NCBI RefSeq assembly: GCF_902806685.2
Contig: NC_048536.1
Span: 5,766,001-5,830,000 of the forward strand
Reading direction: 5' to 3'
DNA: 64,000 nucleotides
DNA from: Maniola hyperantus
Taxonomy: Eukaryota > Arthropoda > Insecta > Lepidoptera > Nymphalidae
Within the stretch, counting starts at the first letter, position 1, and each line of letters begins with the position of its first letter. Below are positions 23,553-35,400 of this stretch, piece after piece. The notes beneath the pieces were generated by a model that saw only the letters and a list, made by a program, of their open reading frames with translations, made no database searches and was not told the DNA's origin. The position numbers and the translations under genes are program-made.

Positions 23553-26500
23553 TCAGCATACGGCTGAAGGATCGCCTTCCAAAGTGCACGCTACATTATC
23601 TAATTTATGAGCTAAGTGCATTTTGTTTTCTAGACCTAATATAATTTGTTCTCTATATTTACTGACATAGATGTACAACTCTTTTAAAGCCGATAGAGTA
23701 TCGAATTCATTCAACTGCTCGACTGATAGCTGCTGCATAGAAGTACTTAGCTCTTGGTCGGATACTTGAGGTAATTGAGACACTGCCTGGTAAAAATGAA
23801 TAACCATTTCCCTATACGTTGGCAAATCTTTTGCAAAAAGTAACTTGTTTGACGGCGAATCTTTACACAATCGATGCTCCGAAGATGAACACGCATCCAT
23901 AAAAGTTTGAGCAATCACAGATAAAGAGGAATCTACTGTTGCCGTTTTATTTATATCAAATATAAAATCTGGATTTTTTATTAGATTTACCCAAAATCTC
24001 AATGGCAAGCTATTTGATTTCCAGGCATGAACAACCTCGGGGTTTATAATACCATGTGCTCTGGCTGCATCGTCGAAAAGATCAAATAGCCACTTAACAG
24101 CAGGCGGCAAAACTTCATTTACTGTTAATATGGTACTAAAAAAGTCATCAACAAACTTATGAACTGTGCCTTTCGTAGATAAGAGGCGAGTAAGGAAAAT
24201 CTCTGGAATGGCTTTGTGACTATGTTCAGAAGACTTGTTCACAATGTGTTGGTATTCAATAGGTTTAACTAAATGATAGTAGTGCACATTTTGGTCACTA
24301 ATGTCACTTTTGTAAACGCGTATGTGAGAATTGGAACAATAAATTCCTGTGCAATTTTTGCAGGGAATCTTATAAGGTGTGTTGAAACTGTCGTTTTGCC
24401 GCGATATTAACGACATAACCGCAGATTCCTTTACACCGTAATGAGCTAACGTATTTAATTTTCGCCAGCCGTTAAGAGTTTTCGTTGTGAGATCTTCATC
24501 TTGTAGAGTGACATGACCACCTCTTCCATGTCGCCATTCTAAATCAACATCGTGGACGGAAGGTCTCATACTAAATGGAGTATTTTTAAATAAAGCATCA
24601 AGTATTTTAGATTTTACTTGTGATATACTATCACAATCTAAAACTTTACATTGGACTTTATCATCAAAATCATCTTGCACAATATGTAAAGTAACTACTT
24701 GATAATCTATCTGTTCTTTCAAAAGCTTTTCTTCAGATAAAGAATATCTAGCTTCGTGGGTTATAGCATCTACAACACCCTTTTCTATCTGATGTTTGAT
24801 TGCTTTGAACAGCAAAAAGAGAGATGAACCAGCATACTCCTTTAGATAGTAATACATACATAATGCCATCCAGTTTGTAAGCATTTTTTCAACAACACTC
24901 TCAGTTCTTCTCAGCATCAGCTGTGGATGTTTGTTGCACACTGATTTGTCAATAAGACGTAAAAGTAGTGACTTCAGAATATCTGTAGCATATTCCATTT
25001 TACCCATTAAAATTACCATCAATAGAGAAGCTACATTAACTTTATCTCGTATATTAAAAGATTTTTGGGCTTCTAATGTGTCTATAAATGACAGAAGGAA
25101 ACATTTATTATTCAATAGCTGTTCAAATTGAACCATGGCTGCATCATAATTAGTCCGAGGCGTATTTATAAATTGACGCTGAACATTTAATATAGGGTGG
25201 TCAGATACGCCAGGGAAGAATACTTTCATGACGTAATTTACATGGTCTAAGGTTGGAATGCCTGAATGTTCCAAATCTGCTGCCAAATCAGACATATCAG
25301 TTTGAAGTTCTGCAAAAGCCAACTTACATTCTAGTCTTACATTACTTTCTAACGTGTCCATTTGAATTTGTATTCTTTTATACTCCCGTTCTGCCTTTGT
25401 ACTTCGCCTTCGATACATAACTAAAACGATCATGAAAATAAGAACTAAAAAGAAGGTTCCTGCTGCAATCCCTGCTATGGCCTCTGGTGGGAAGTTATAA
25501 TTTCTAAGTAATTCGTAATGTAGATATCCAATCGGAAATCGTAAATTTCTGCCTATTTTTACGACTACTAGTGGTAAATTAATATCTGTAATTTGAAAAC
25601 CGTTCTCGTCAGTATTAGGAGGTTGTAGTTCAGGTGGTGTACAGAGCAACTGTTGCATGGTTAGACTTGTGACATTGCATGGCTGGGTACCAATAGTAAC
25701 AATTACATCTGATTCATCACTTGCTCTGATTAAGTTTTCACCTTCTATAACTAAAGGATCACCTTTGTAGGATTTAATTCGATTTGGAAAATGATAGACA
25801 TGAGGATCTTCAACAAATACCATATGAGTTCTGGGTGGATTGAAATATTTTTCTAAATCATGCATTGTTTCTACATTATCCATCACAAAACCTACTTTCA
25901 TAGCTATTTGTGGTGTACTAGTTTGGGATTTAGTTGCTTGTAATATATCATGATATTTTTTATTCACAGCAGGGCTGGGACATTCCATTTGATTCGAATT
26001 TAGTACAGCACAAGCCGTGGCGTTAACAGGGATCAGTTCATTTGCATAATATAATTTCATAAGTGGTTTCTGGATTGTATGCAAATTTGTACCATGAACT
26101 GTTATCATTCTTCCCCCAGATACAAAACTTTTTAACGGTTTTATCTCCATAATCGTAGGGTCTGCTGTGTAATTAAAAAGATCTCCATACAAAGATCTAT
26201 TAGCATTGTCTATAGACACTGTCAATGTATGAATAATACGAGGTATATTAGCTTTAGGGGTAATGCATATTAATCTACTATTAGATGTCTGAGTTGTGTT
26301 TACAGAACATGATAGTTCATCCAAATATGCTGAAATAGCTGATCCGATATTAAGATGTTGCCCACCAATTGCCAATTGTGTACCTCCTGACACAGGACCT
26401 AAGGATGGATAAATACCTTGCAGTTTGATATTTTTGTAACTAAATAAAACAGAAGATTCAGTATAACCTGCATCATTTTCAACTATAACTGGAGCAACTA

Positions 26501-29234
26501 CTGAACCATTGGATGGACCTGTTTTACAAGTTATGCTAACAGATACTTCAAAGTCTACAATATCACAAAGTACATCACCAATCCTCACTTTTCCAGTTAC
26601 TTCTTCAACCCTCAAACCTAAATTGCTACCTTCAATGGTAACTACAGTTCCACCTTCTATGGGTCCACTCAGAGGTTTAATCATGTCAATTCGAGGTTTG
26701 GGACACTCTGTCACAGGATTTTCCAAACAAGATTCACTGTAAGAACATGAATTGCCACACCAAGTGCACTGATAAACAGAATTTCTTGTAATACAAAGAG
26801 AACAGTCAGCGTGGTCCCTGTGAGATCCAAGAATTTCACATTTGTATAAGGTTATTGTAATAGTATCTATATAATGTTTATGATTCCAAAAAACTTTAAC
26901 ACTTATGTTATATTCTCCCACATCTTCCTCATATGAGTACATTGTTTTGTCACATACAATAAAATGGTTAGATTCGACTCTTGCCGGTAAAATCATGTTA
27001 GCTAACTCAATACTGACAATACATTGAAACCCTGTGTGCCCAGGTTGTAAATGTGGCAAGTTTTCAACTTCTAGCTCTAATTCTTTTGGTACATTGTTGG
27101 GCAACAAGATTGGTTTCTTGTATTGCCTAATTCTAGGACAGTGACCAATGCCATGATTGAGTAGTTTAGTTGGATTATTTTCACCACTTATAATGGTCCT
27201 CTGGCAAACAGATATATCATGAGTACATTTATTATCATAAATACACCAATTGCAAGCCCACTCACTCATTATGCATGTATGACATGTAATGTGCTTTGAA
27301 CAGTCATAAAATGCAAAGTTACGGGAAACAAAATCCTTATTTGTTTCCGACGAGTGAACAGAGAGGGGTACATAAATATGATCTTGGTTTTGAGTTATTT
27401 TAGGTCTGTGTTTAATGTCAGGTGTAGGGCATGCCAAGCCAGTTGATGTCACTGCTGCATCTATAGGAGGAGCATTTCCAAAGACACACTTATATTTGGC
27501 TCCAAATGGAAGTTCTGGTAAAGTTCTGATAATTAATTGAACAGTAGTCACTTCAGACATTGATATTCTATCAGGTTGAATTTGTTCAAAATCAATGCAT
27601 TGTTGTCCTGTGTACTGAGACAGCCACCTGGGTGCACTTTGTGTACCTTTTTGACACATACTTTGGACTGTACACCGTTTTTCTAGAGAGCACCAGCCAC
27701 AGTGAGGGTCATTTGATTCCAAGCAAGATGAACAGTTGCCATGATCTGCACATTTCTCAGTGGGAATCTGTACTATTGTATTTTTTGCCAAAATATAAAG
27801 TGTTTTACCATAAGGTGACAATGTGGTGTCAGGTAAAACCTTCTGACCAGGAAGTAAAGCCTCACTAGAATACTGTAATGCCTTTTCAGCATCTATTAAT
27901 ATTTTCTTCAATGTCCCATCATTGGTACCTAGAAATGCTACCGTATGTAACCCAGTCACAGACATAGTAATGGAAGTGATCAATGTATCATTCCAATATA
28001 TGACAGACATTGCTTTAATGGGATAAAGACCACTTATTTTAAGGCCTACCTCACAAAAATTAAGAATGTTACCAGTGGAACCGACACTAGGACATTTACC
28101 GTCGGATATCATGCCTGAAATGTAACCCATATTACGAGCCTTAGTGCTACCATTGAAACACATATGGACATTTTCATTGAACTTAATTTCTATTTCTTGT
28201 AATGAATATACACAAATCGCTGATTTTGAAGTAGGTTCATTCGTGATTCCTTTAGACGGACTAAATGATATTACAAGTACAGAATCACCAGTCTCTATTC
28301 CAAACTGTGTAGCTAAATTAACACCAGCCTTAGCTATTTTTGCATCTTGAACTAAATTATAATTGACAATTTCACTCTTACCACTAGTTTCTTCTCGGAC
28401 ATTACACTCCAAAGTCACCTCTGTATAACTGTTGTAGTTGTCATCATTAACACATGTGCGGGCTAAACGAGATACATATCCCAGCTCTTCATTGCCAGCA
28501 AGATGGGAGTGTTTCTGTATAATAAGAAAATAAGCATAGTCACTAGCATTAAATCCATACACATATTGCACCAGAAAATTGTCCCTGTATTTAACATCTA
28601 TTTGTATTAAGCTTTGCTTTGAGAAAGTAAACTGGGCCAGCTGAAGTGACATGAGATCCCTGCTGGAAATTGCTGGAACGTCGTGTCTGTACTCTCCATT
28701 GTTCGTAAACGTAGTTCCCACATATAGCACATTAGAGCGGTCCCAGGAGTTGTATCTTTCGGGACCAATGAACGCGTAAGTAGAGGCTTCCGCGTCGTTC
28801 GCTGCGACACTCTCGGCCACAAACTCAGGCTCCGCCGAAAGATCCCCCAGTTTATACTTAAAACATGAACCCTGTGCCACTGATCCGCAAGCTATCACTA
28901 TTCTCGCTTCTTGATCGATAACTAGAATCTTATTTACGTTATCAGTCCATGTTGTTTGAATGTCCGTCGAAGGGCAACCACTGGCATGGCATACAGGATT
29001 ATCGAGTTTAGGTCCGGTCTGAACAACATGTATCGGCTTCAGGTCAGGGCTAAGCTGATGAAGGGAGTTCACTGAACCTACGTATACCTGGCCGCTGACT
29101 CTATCGACGGCAAGATGATTAAAGTGGAATGTCTCATTTTGGATTTTAGGATATTGTGATATAAACTCGTATCCATAAACTATTGTGCATCGAAGCCAAA
29201 ATGTTATGACTAATAATGTCATAAATGCAGCCAT
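23553..29234 (-). CDS. PlexB: Plexin-B-like semaphorin receptor, complete single-exon CDS
   Basis: Single-pass receptor for semaphorins that controls axon guidance and cell shape by acting on small GTPases. The open frame could be read from a GTG at 29240, but an in-frame TAA lies just upstream and the first ATG is at 29234, so that is the start (1893 residues). Approximate order: signal peptide 1-21; Sema domain 25-490; Cys-rich PSI repeats near 494, 644 and 799; four IPT/TIG repeats 846-1238; transmembrane helix 1250-1274; cytoplasmic GAP domain 1300-1870 interrupted by a Rho-binding domain 1510-1615. Both arginine-finger motifs of plexin GAPs are present (LMLRRTES near 1442 and LPLRFW near 1746). 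KLDNPVC, HLVKP and KAIPEI resemble plexin B more than A. No intron interrupts the 5.7 kb. The tail ends SAVC; a PDZ-binding role is not evident. Plexin identity is near certain, B type likely. Confidence 0.93.
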   Translation of the reverse strand: MAAFMTLLVITFWLRCTIVYGYEFISQYPKIQNETFHFNHLAVDRVSGQVYVGSVNSLHQLSPDLKPIHVVQTGPKLDNPVCHASGCPSTDIQTTWTDNVNKILVIDQEARIVIACGSVAQGSCFKYKLGDLSAEPEFVAESVAANDAEASTYAFIGPERYNSWDRSNVLYVGTTFTNNGEYRHDVPAISSRDLMSLQLAQFTFSKQSLIQIDVKYRDNFLVQYVYGFNASDYAYFLIIQKHSHLAGNEELGYVSRLARTCVNDDNYNSYTEVTLECNVREETSGKSEIVNYNLVQDAKIAKAGVNLATQFGIETGDSVLVISFSPSKGITNEPTSKSAICVYSLQEIEIKFNENVHMCFNGSTKARNMGYISGMISDGKCPSVGSTGNILNFCEVGLKISGLYPIKAMSVIYWNDTLITSITMSVTGLHTVAFLGTNDGTLKKILIDAEKALQYSSEALLPGQKVLPDTTLSPYGKTLYILAKNTIVQIPTEKCADHGNCSSCLESNDPHCGWCSLEKRCTVQSMCQKGTQSAPRWLSQYTGQQCIDFEQIQPDRISMSEVTTVQLIIRTLPELPFGAKYKCVFGNAPPIDAAVTSTGLACPTPDIKHRPKITQNQDHIYVPLSVHSSETNKDFVSRNFAFYDCSKHITCHTCIMSEWACNWCIYDNKCTHDISVCQRTIISGENNPTKLLNHGIGHCPRIRQYKKPILLPNNVPKELELEVENLPHLQPGHTGFQCIVSIELANMILPARVESNHFIVCDKTMYSYEEDVGEYNISVKVFWNHKHYIDTITITLYKCEILGSHRDHADCSLCITRNSVYQCTWCGNSCSYSESCLENPVTECPKPRIDMIKPLSGPIEGGTVVTIEGSNLGLRVEEVTGKVRIGDVLCDIVDFEVSVSITCKTGPSNGSVVAPVIVENDAGYTESSVLFSYKNIKLQGIYPSLGPVSGGTQLAIGGQHLNIGSAISAYLDELSCSVNTTQTSNSRLICITPKANIPRIIHTLTVSIDNANRSLYGDLFNYTADPTIMEIKPLKSFVSGGRMITVHGTNLHTIQKPLMKLYYANELIPVNATACAVLNSNQMECPSPAVNKKYHDILQATKSQTSTPQIAMKVGFVMDNVETMHDLEKYFNPPRTHMVFVEDPHVYHFPNRIKSYKGDPLVIEGENLIRASDESDVIVTIGTQPCNVTSLTMQQLLCTPPELQPPNTDENGFQITDINLPLVVVKIGRNLRFPIGYLHYELLRNYNFPPEAIAGIAAGTFFLVLIFMIVLVMYRRRSTKAEREYKRIQIQMDTLESNVRLECKLAFAELQTDMSDLAADLEHSGIPTLDHVNYVMKVFFPGVSDHPILNVQRQFINTPRTNYDAAMVQFEQLLNNKCFLLSFIDTLEAQKSFNIRDKVNVASLLMVILMGKMEYATDILKSLLLRLIDKSVCNKHPQLMLRRTESVVEKMLTNWMALCMYYYLKEYAGSSLFLLFKAIKHQIEKGVVDAITHEARYSLSEEKLLKEQIDYQVVTLHIVQDDFDDKVQCKVLDCDSISQVKSKILDALFKNTPFSMRPSVHDVDLEWRHGRGGHVTLQDEDLTTKTLNGWRKLNTLAHYGVKESAVMSLISRQNDSFNTPYKIPCKNCTGIYCSNSHIRVYKSDISDQNVHYYHLVKPIEYQHIVNKSSEHSHKAIPEIFLTRLLSTKGTVHKFVDDFFSTILTVNEVLPPAVKWLFDLFDDAARAHGIINPEVVHAWKSNSLPLRFWVNLIKNPDFIFDINKTATVDSSLSVIAQTFMDACSSSEHRLCKDSPSNKLLFAKDLPTYREMVIHFYQAVSQLPQVSDQELSTSMQQLSVEQLNEFDTLSALKELYIYVSKYREQIILGLENKMHLAHKLDNVACTLEGDPSAVC

Positions 29235-30089
29235 GATCACATCTTAGTTTTCTTCGTATATTTTTCACGTTTTCACATCCACTACTATGACTTTTATTTC
29301 ATTTTCAACCCATTTTAAACTACAAAAATAATAAAAAGCTTTTCAGACATCGATGCGGATGACATGGAATTGGAATAAACAATTTTATCAAAGAGAATAG
29401 AATCATGATCACTACGATTTTTTTTTTAAGCTAGTGTTTTCACATTTCAATTCTATGTTTCAACCAGTCAACCGGCAGGCCGATTGCGAATCGACTGCAT
29501 CTATCATTTAATGACAGCATCAATGTCAAAATATGGTTTTCCTATCACGGTTCGGTGAGACAGTCCACAAAGGATAGATGTGGACAAAAAAATGTTTTGA
29601 CAGTTCATTTACACTATCGATAAAATTTATTGTATGAAAAATGCTATTGCGGACGCGTTTTGAAGTTTGATGTCATATAAGAACCTCGACAAATGTTACG
29701 TCAAATGAGGTTTTCATTGAAACAACTCGAGAGGTGTTTTTATCAGTGACATAAGCTATCCGCAAATCGTTTTACTACTCATATTAATTAAAATAAAGTT
29801 ATGAAAGGGATTAAAAAATGCTATAGTAGTTCTTCTGCTAGATTAGAAATCAATTATTAATTTTAGAAGCTAGTATAATAGTATAAAAGCATTTTTAGAT
29901 TAATATAAGTCTCATAAGTACTTTTAAAAGAATATGTGATGACTTTCTAGTATATAGTAGATAATCTATGGTGATGACTCTTTCATTAGTGGGTTTGATG
30001 CACAGAGTACATTAAATATAGAGGTATACTAACACTGAGAAATGAGAATCACAGAGTACTTTTTACATTTTAAGTAAATAATTAAATAT

Positions 30090-30276
30090 CATTGCTTTAA
30101 CGGTGATGGAAAACATCGTGTGGAAACCTGCATGCCTGAGAGTTCTCCAAAATGTTATCAAAGGTGTGTGAACTCTACCAATCCGCATTTGGCCAGCATG
30201 GTAGACTATGGCCAAAACTCTTCTCACACTCAAGAGAACCGTACTCTATAGTGAGCCAGCGACAGGCTGAACATAA
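30090..30276 (+). repeat. SINE, + orientation, head missing
   Basis: GTGATGGAAAACATCGTG, GCATGCCTGAGAGTTCTCC and GTGGTAGACTATGGCC... body; first member of an inverted pair. Confidence 0.7.
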
Positions 30277-30288
30277 TAGTATACCTTT

Positions 30289-30477
30289 GACTCCTTTGAG
30301 AACAATATGGAGAACTCTCAGGCATGCAGATTTCCTCATGATGTTTCCTTCACCGCTAAATCAAGTTAAGTATAATTAATTGTTTAAAACGCACATAACT
30401 CTTAGAGATGCGTACCTAAAATTGAACCCCCAACCTTCAATTATTCAGAGGTGGACATCCTAACCACTAGGCTCTTC
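30289..30477 (-). repeat. SINE, - orientation, facing the preceding copy
   Basis: AGAACTCTCAGGCATGCAG and a tRNA-like head (TTGAACCCCCAACCTTC, CCTAACCACTAGGC). Confidence 0.7.
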
Positions 30478-30739
30478 GGGGGACTTCTAAAATTATTCCC
30501 CAAAGTAATGTCCAAAAGTCAAATCATTTTCTGATTTAATTGATTTAGCTTTGGAAATTACTTTGGAATTTAAATTATTTAGGCAAATAAAACAACAGTT
30601 TGATGATTTTTTATGTTTTCTTTTATTAAAGTACATTAGATTCTGACATCTTAATTATATCACCATCTGCTTCTTATAAATCTAATCTGGCACCGTTCAT
30701 TATTTTATTTGTCTCTGCACGGGGTCCAAGAGCTCGAGT

Positions 30740-30951
30740 TCACAACATATCCCAATCCATATCTTTGTCAGGATGAAGAAATGAATGCAGCACTGTATCA
30801 CCTTTGCCTGAAAAAAAATTATGATAACTGAGTAAGTGACCACTGACTGTGTTGCTTAATCTATACCACTAGGCACTACCAGCTTCTGTTTAGGTATGAC
30901 GTTGTCTGCGAAGACTTTAGAATCAGTGTATATGGTATCTTTATTACTAAT
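30740..30951 (-). CDS. Candidate last two exons of an unidentified minus-strand gene
   Basis: On the minus strand, 30867-30740 and a 5'-incomplete exon ending at 30867 join cleanly. The upstream piece is open from 30951 and contains FADNVIPKQKLVVPS. It ends in phase 1 before a GTATAG donor. After a 59-nt intron with a strong T8CAG acceptor, the last exon (30807-30740) reads KGDTVLHSFLHPDK and ends in DWDML and TGA. The split codon becomes GGC (Gly). An AATAAA follows on the minus strand near 30625. The acceptor of the upstream piece is weak and I found no further exons, so it may be a fragment or pseudogene. I do not recognise the protein. Confidence 0.35.
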
Positions 30952-31159
30952 TTAGCTAATCCAAATTGTTTCTTTAAATATTTGTGGTGCGAAGGAGTAA
31001 GAAACATCCAAACTTTCATATGAAGAGCAACGTTTTAGGCAGCTCTAGATACATAAGGAAACATACTCGAGAAAGCACTTGTAGTGTGGAGGTACTTACT
31101 ATGAAGTCATAACCACCAGTAGCAATGGACTCAATTTGTATAATAGGTACTTTATGAAA

Positions 31160-31280
31160 CGCTGTTAAAACTCCTCTAACTTTTCGGAGTTTAATACCAT
31201 TGTAACAACTATATATCACTTGCTTAGCTGTGAAGGAAAAGGAAGATCGTGAGGAAACCCGCATGAGAGCCTTTACTTGT
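31160..31280 (+). repeat. SINE fragment
   Basis: CTCCTCTAACTTTTCGGAGT and GAAGATCGTGAGGAAACC match the part of the SINE next to its tRNA head. Confidence 0.5.
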
Positions 31281-31906
31281 ATTGAATGATAACGTTTGTT
31301 AACTTACGAGTTCTAACTTCTACCACACATCGTCACACAACAACTTCTCGAAGCAGCCACAGTCCGTCAATAAGGGTCCCAATACTTAGGCAAATCAGTG
31401 CCCAGGCATTTGCGTATAAGTTCAGTGAGAAAAACTAAGTCTCCGGAGTCCGAGGAGCAAGCAAAGTTGCAGAATTAATCACAAAAAACAAACGGGTAAA
31501 CTAAGGAAAAACAACAAAAAATTGTACTCTGTGGTCTGGGGTTCTAAATAGTTAGGTACCACAGACTAACTACTTATTTGTAATAAGTAACGTAGCCAAA
31601 TTTAGGAGACTGTTATGTCCATGTAAATTGCTAGATTACCAAGTGATTACCATAGATATTCGATTTAGTCGGGTTATAAATAGGTCCGTGCTACCAATAC
31701 GTCATCAAAATGTCGATAATGACCAATTGCGATATAGTGCATTAGTCGTCCGCGATAGCAAATTTATCAACTGTAACGATCACGATTCTTAAGGATATTT
31801 CTATTGCGATGTCACATGTCAGTTTACGGCAATCGGCCTGCATGTTTCATCAACATTTCTTTATTTCTTTTTCCCTACTTTTTCCACACATTCCCTTTTT
31901 CCCTAC

Positions 31907-32215
31907 ATTTTCAAACTTATCCAAAGAGAATGAAGAGAATCCAGAGAGCATCTTGTTAATCACAGACAATAACATTATCTATTTTTCTGATCGGTGATCT
32001 GTTGTCTGTGATTTATACAATTTTACGAAAATCGAAATTCCCTAGATAGGTAGGTAGGTACCTACATTTCCAAACTTATCCAAAGAGAATGAAGAGAGTC
32101 CAGAGAGCATCTTGTTAATCACAGACAATAACATTATCTATTTTCTGATCGGTGGTCTGTAGTCTGTGATTTATACAATTTTACCTTTTATGAATTTTAC
32201 GAAAATCGAAATTAA
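31907..32215 (+). repeat. Tandem duplication, two units of about 140 bp
   Basis: CAAACTTATCCAAAGAGAATGAAGAGA and AATCACAGACAATAACATTATC recur about 157 bp apart, 250-550 bp upstream of the TRRAP start codon. Each unit also contains a short hairpin (AATCACAGACA...TGTCTGTGATT, imperfect in unit 2). Confidence 0.85.
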
Positions 32216-32461
32216 AAACTAACTTAAAGTTAAAACCTATTTTTTAACTGAATTATTGTGAATAAGTGTGTATCTTATGTTTACTACAAAAAAATGCAAT
32301 AGAAAGACTTTTGTAGATTAAGTTCTTTATACTTAACCTATACTAACATGTAGGTAAATAACGATGAGGTTCTATCCTTGTGTTCAGTGTTGTTGATTTC
32401 TGATGCAAAAGCAAAATGCGGATTTAATTGCCAAGTGAATGTTATCGTGAGTGTTTTAAAG

Positions 32462-35400
32462 ATGATGGCTACAATGTCGGCTGGTGGTCCAGGGGACCCG
32501 CATACACAAATGAATACATATCGCAGCTATGTGACGATGTTGGCGGACCCTGGTGCTAAGGACGAAATCAAACTCAAAGCTGCACAAGAACTTAGCGAGA
32601 ATTTCGAGGTAGGAACTAGGAAACCTGTGTATTGTGCTTTAGAAAATTGAATATTCATAGTTGAATAAACAAGTCAGTTGGACCTGCGAGCTCTATAATT
32701 TTCCTCAAATTTATGTATAAAACAGCATTATGCATTTACATGTTCCAAGTGTCGGCTTTTGGTTAATTTGATATGTTTTGTTCCATACTGTTTTAATACA
32801 GTTCACATTTTATTTTAATACAGTAAAACTTTAAATACATAAAAAACTACTAGGAATTGGTTTACTTTAATTGGTTACCTTTTCCTCTTTCTGGTTTTTA
32901 AATACTGTTGATTTGATTGTGTGTATCATCATCATCAGCCTGTGGAACGCCCCCTGTTCCTTGAGTGGAGACCGCGTTTAAGCAAGCGTAGTGTGGGATG
33001 CCCTCCAGCACGATGGACCGACAATATAAATAGGCTGGCGGGAAGTAGCTGGATGGGAAAGGCTGAGGACAGGGTGTGGTGGCGCTCATTGGGAAAGGCC
33101 TATGTCCAACAGTGGATGTCCACAGGCTGATGATGATTGTGTTTATATCAGGAAATAATCATTGAACCCATTTAGATACTTTCATACTGTGCTAATTTTG
33201 GTTTAAAAAAATCAAAATGAAACCTGAGTTACTGCTTAATTTATATTACATATATGACCAAAGTGATGATCAAGACAATGCCATATTATGCCAAACTGGT
33301 ATTTTATTTCATGCGTTTTTTATTTTAAGTAACAAATTCCTATTTTAGGTAATATTGAGCTCCCCACAGTACCCACAATTTCTGGACCATTCTCTCAAAA
33401 TATTCCTCAAGATACTACAAGATGGTGAACCACACTTCATAGCTGAGTACAATATACAACAAGTTAGGAAACTTATACTTGAAATGATCCACCGCTTACC
33501 GATAAGTGAAACCTTGAGGCCTTATGTCAAGAGTATTCTGATTCTGATGTTAAAACTGATGGAGATTGAGAATGAGGAGAATGTGCTGGTCTGCTTGAAG
33601 ATATTTATGGAGCTCCATAAGCAATATAGGCCTGCTTATAGTACTGATGTTGATGTAAGTTAGTTCACAATGTCCTAATTTAAACTTTAACCATTTTAAA
33701 TGGTTCACATTTATAAATGTTGTCCTTTGGAGTAAAGTTGAATTTAAACATGTTTCACATGATTACATAAAGGTATGTTCAGATATAAATGTGATATTCA
33801 CTGCTGCTGTGGGTAGCAGACTGTTCAAATCCAAGCTGATATTGCCACATCATGATCACAAAGATCAATCCAAAATTGTTTATTTTTTTGTGGAATACTC
33901 TGAAAAAGAAGACACTTGATTTACTTGATGTTGAAGACGTTGATTTAGTCTACTTTGAAAGTAGTATACATCTGTAAGTCATTTTTTAAAGTTGTGATTA
34001 AATTATAAGTACAACTAGATAATGCCCGCAGCATCGCCCGCGTGGATTGGGGTTTTTAAAAATCCAGTGGAACTCTGATTTTCCTTGATAAAAAGAAACC
34101 TATGTTACTCTCCAGGTCTTTAACTATACCCTTGTAAAAAATCACTTTGATCTGTTGCTCTGTTGTGACGTGATTGAAGGACGAACCAACAAACAAACAC
34201 ACTTTCGCATTTATAATAAGCGGGGTACTAATTTTTAAATATTTGATTTCATAATACCTAATATTCTCAAATGTACTTGTAAATATTCTCAATTAGGCCT
34301 CCTACGCACTGGCGACCATAGACGCGGCCAGGCCGCCGCGGCTATGGTCGCCGGTGCGTAGGCAAGCGCGACATGTGGACGGCCGAAAAATTTGCAGTCG
34401 ACTTCATTGGACTTTATTGGAGTAATCATTTGATGCTAAATCCCATAAACCTCTTCTATTTTCAACTTCAATTATGAACCTTTCCGTGTCGAAATTGGCC
34501 ATTGTAAAATAATCACTCTGTAGCTAGCTACACGTCTGGTCGCCGCGGCCGATGCGGTAGCACTGATGAATTTTAATACAGAAGTGATGTTCTCGACGGC
34601 CACGATTGGTCGCTGGTCGCGTGGCATCAAATTGGACGCCGCGGCCAACGGTGGCCGCTGGTCGCTGGCCGCTAAGTGCGTAGGGGCTATAGCGATTGCC
34701 ATATAAAGTCCAGAATTCACTGGCCGCCGCGGCCAGGTCGCGGCGACCATGGTCGCCAGTGCGTAGGAGGCCTTATACTCAAATACCTAATATTAGACAG
34801 ATGTCGATTGAGGATCAAATCAAGAGCTCACTCACTCTACTTCACTCAGCTGTTGCTGTCAAACTATGGCAATGAACCCTTTGTATGGGTGAACTATTGA
34901 GTGTTCATGTTCAATTATTTAATTACTGATTGTAGGTACATAAAGTTGTTTTATATGGGATAAAAAGTACCCTATGTCACTCTCCAGGTCTTTAATCTAT
35001 ACCCATGCAAAAAATCACGCCAATCCGTTGCACCGTTGCGACGTGATTGAAGGACAAACCAACAAAGCAACAAACAAACACACTTTCGCATTTATAATAA
35101 GGGTACTGATGTTCTAAGCCACAATAAAATGATTCAATATTGTATTTTTTAGATTCACAAGTTTTTACAGTGGGTAAAGGGAATATATTCTGATTTGCCA
35201 AATCATTTGCCGAAAATCTTTGAGCCGAAACCCATAATTAGGGTAAAGGATTTATCTGAAGTTAATATAGATCAGCTCCTGCAAGAGACCTACACAACAA
35301 CACCCATACACACTGAGAAAAAATTACTAGATGGGAGTGTTGTAACTGTAAGTACCTATTTATATACTTAACTAGCTACCCCGGCGAACTTCGTACCGCC

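Larger units (their letters stand above)
29235..32461. other. Spacer between divergent plexin-B and TRRAP genes
   Basis: Expected to hold both promoters and 5' UTRs; I cannot point to a core promoter with confidence. It includes an inverted SINE pair (30090-30477), a partial SINE (31160-31280), a candidate minus-strand gene end (30740-30951) and a tandem duplication (31907-32215). 29241-30089 shows no feature I recognise. Confidence 0.5.

Noticed and set aside
29238..29240. GTG as the plexin start
   Set aside because: An in-frame stop lies just upstream and the first ATG is at 29234; eukaryotic initiation at GTG is not expected.
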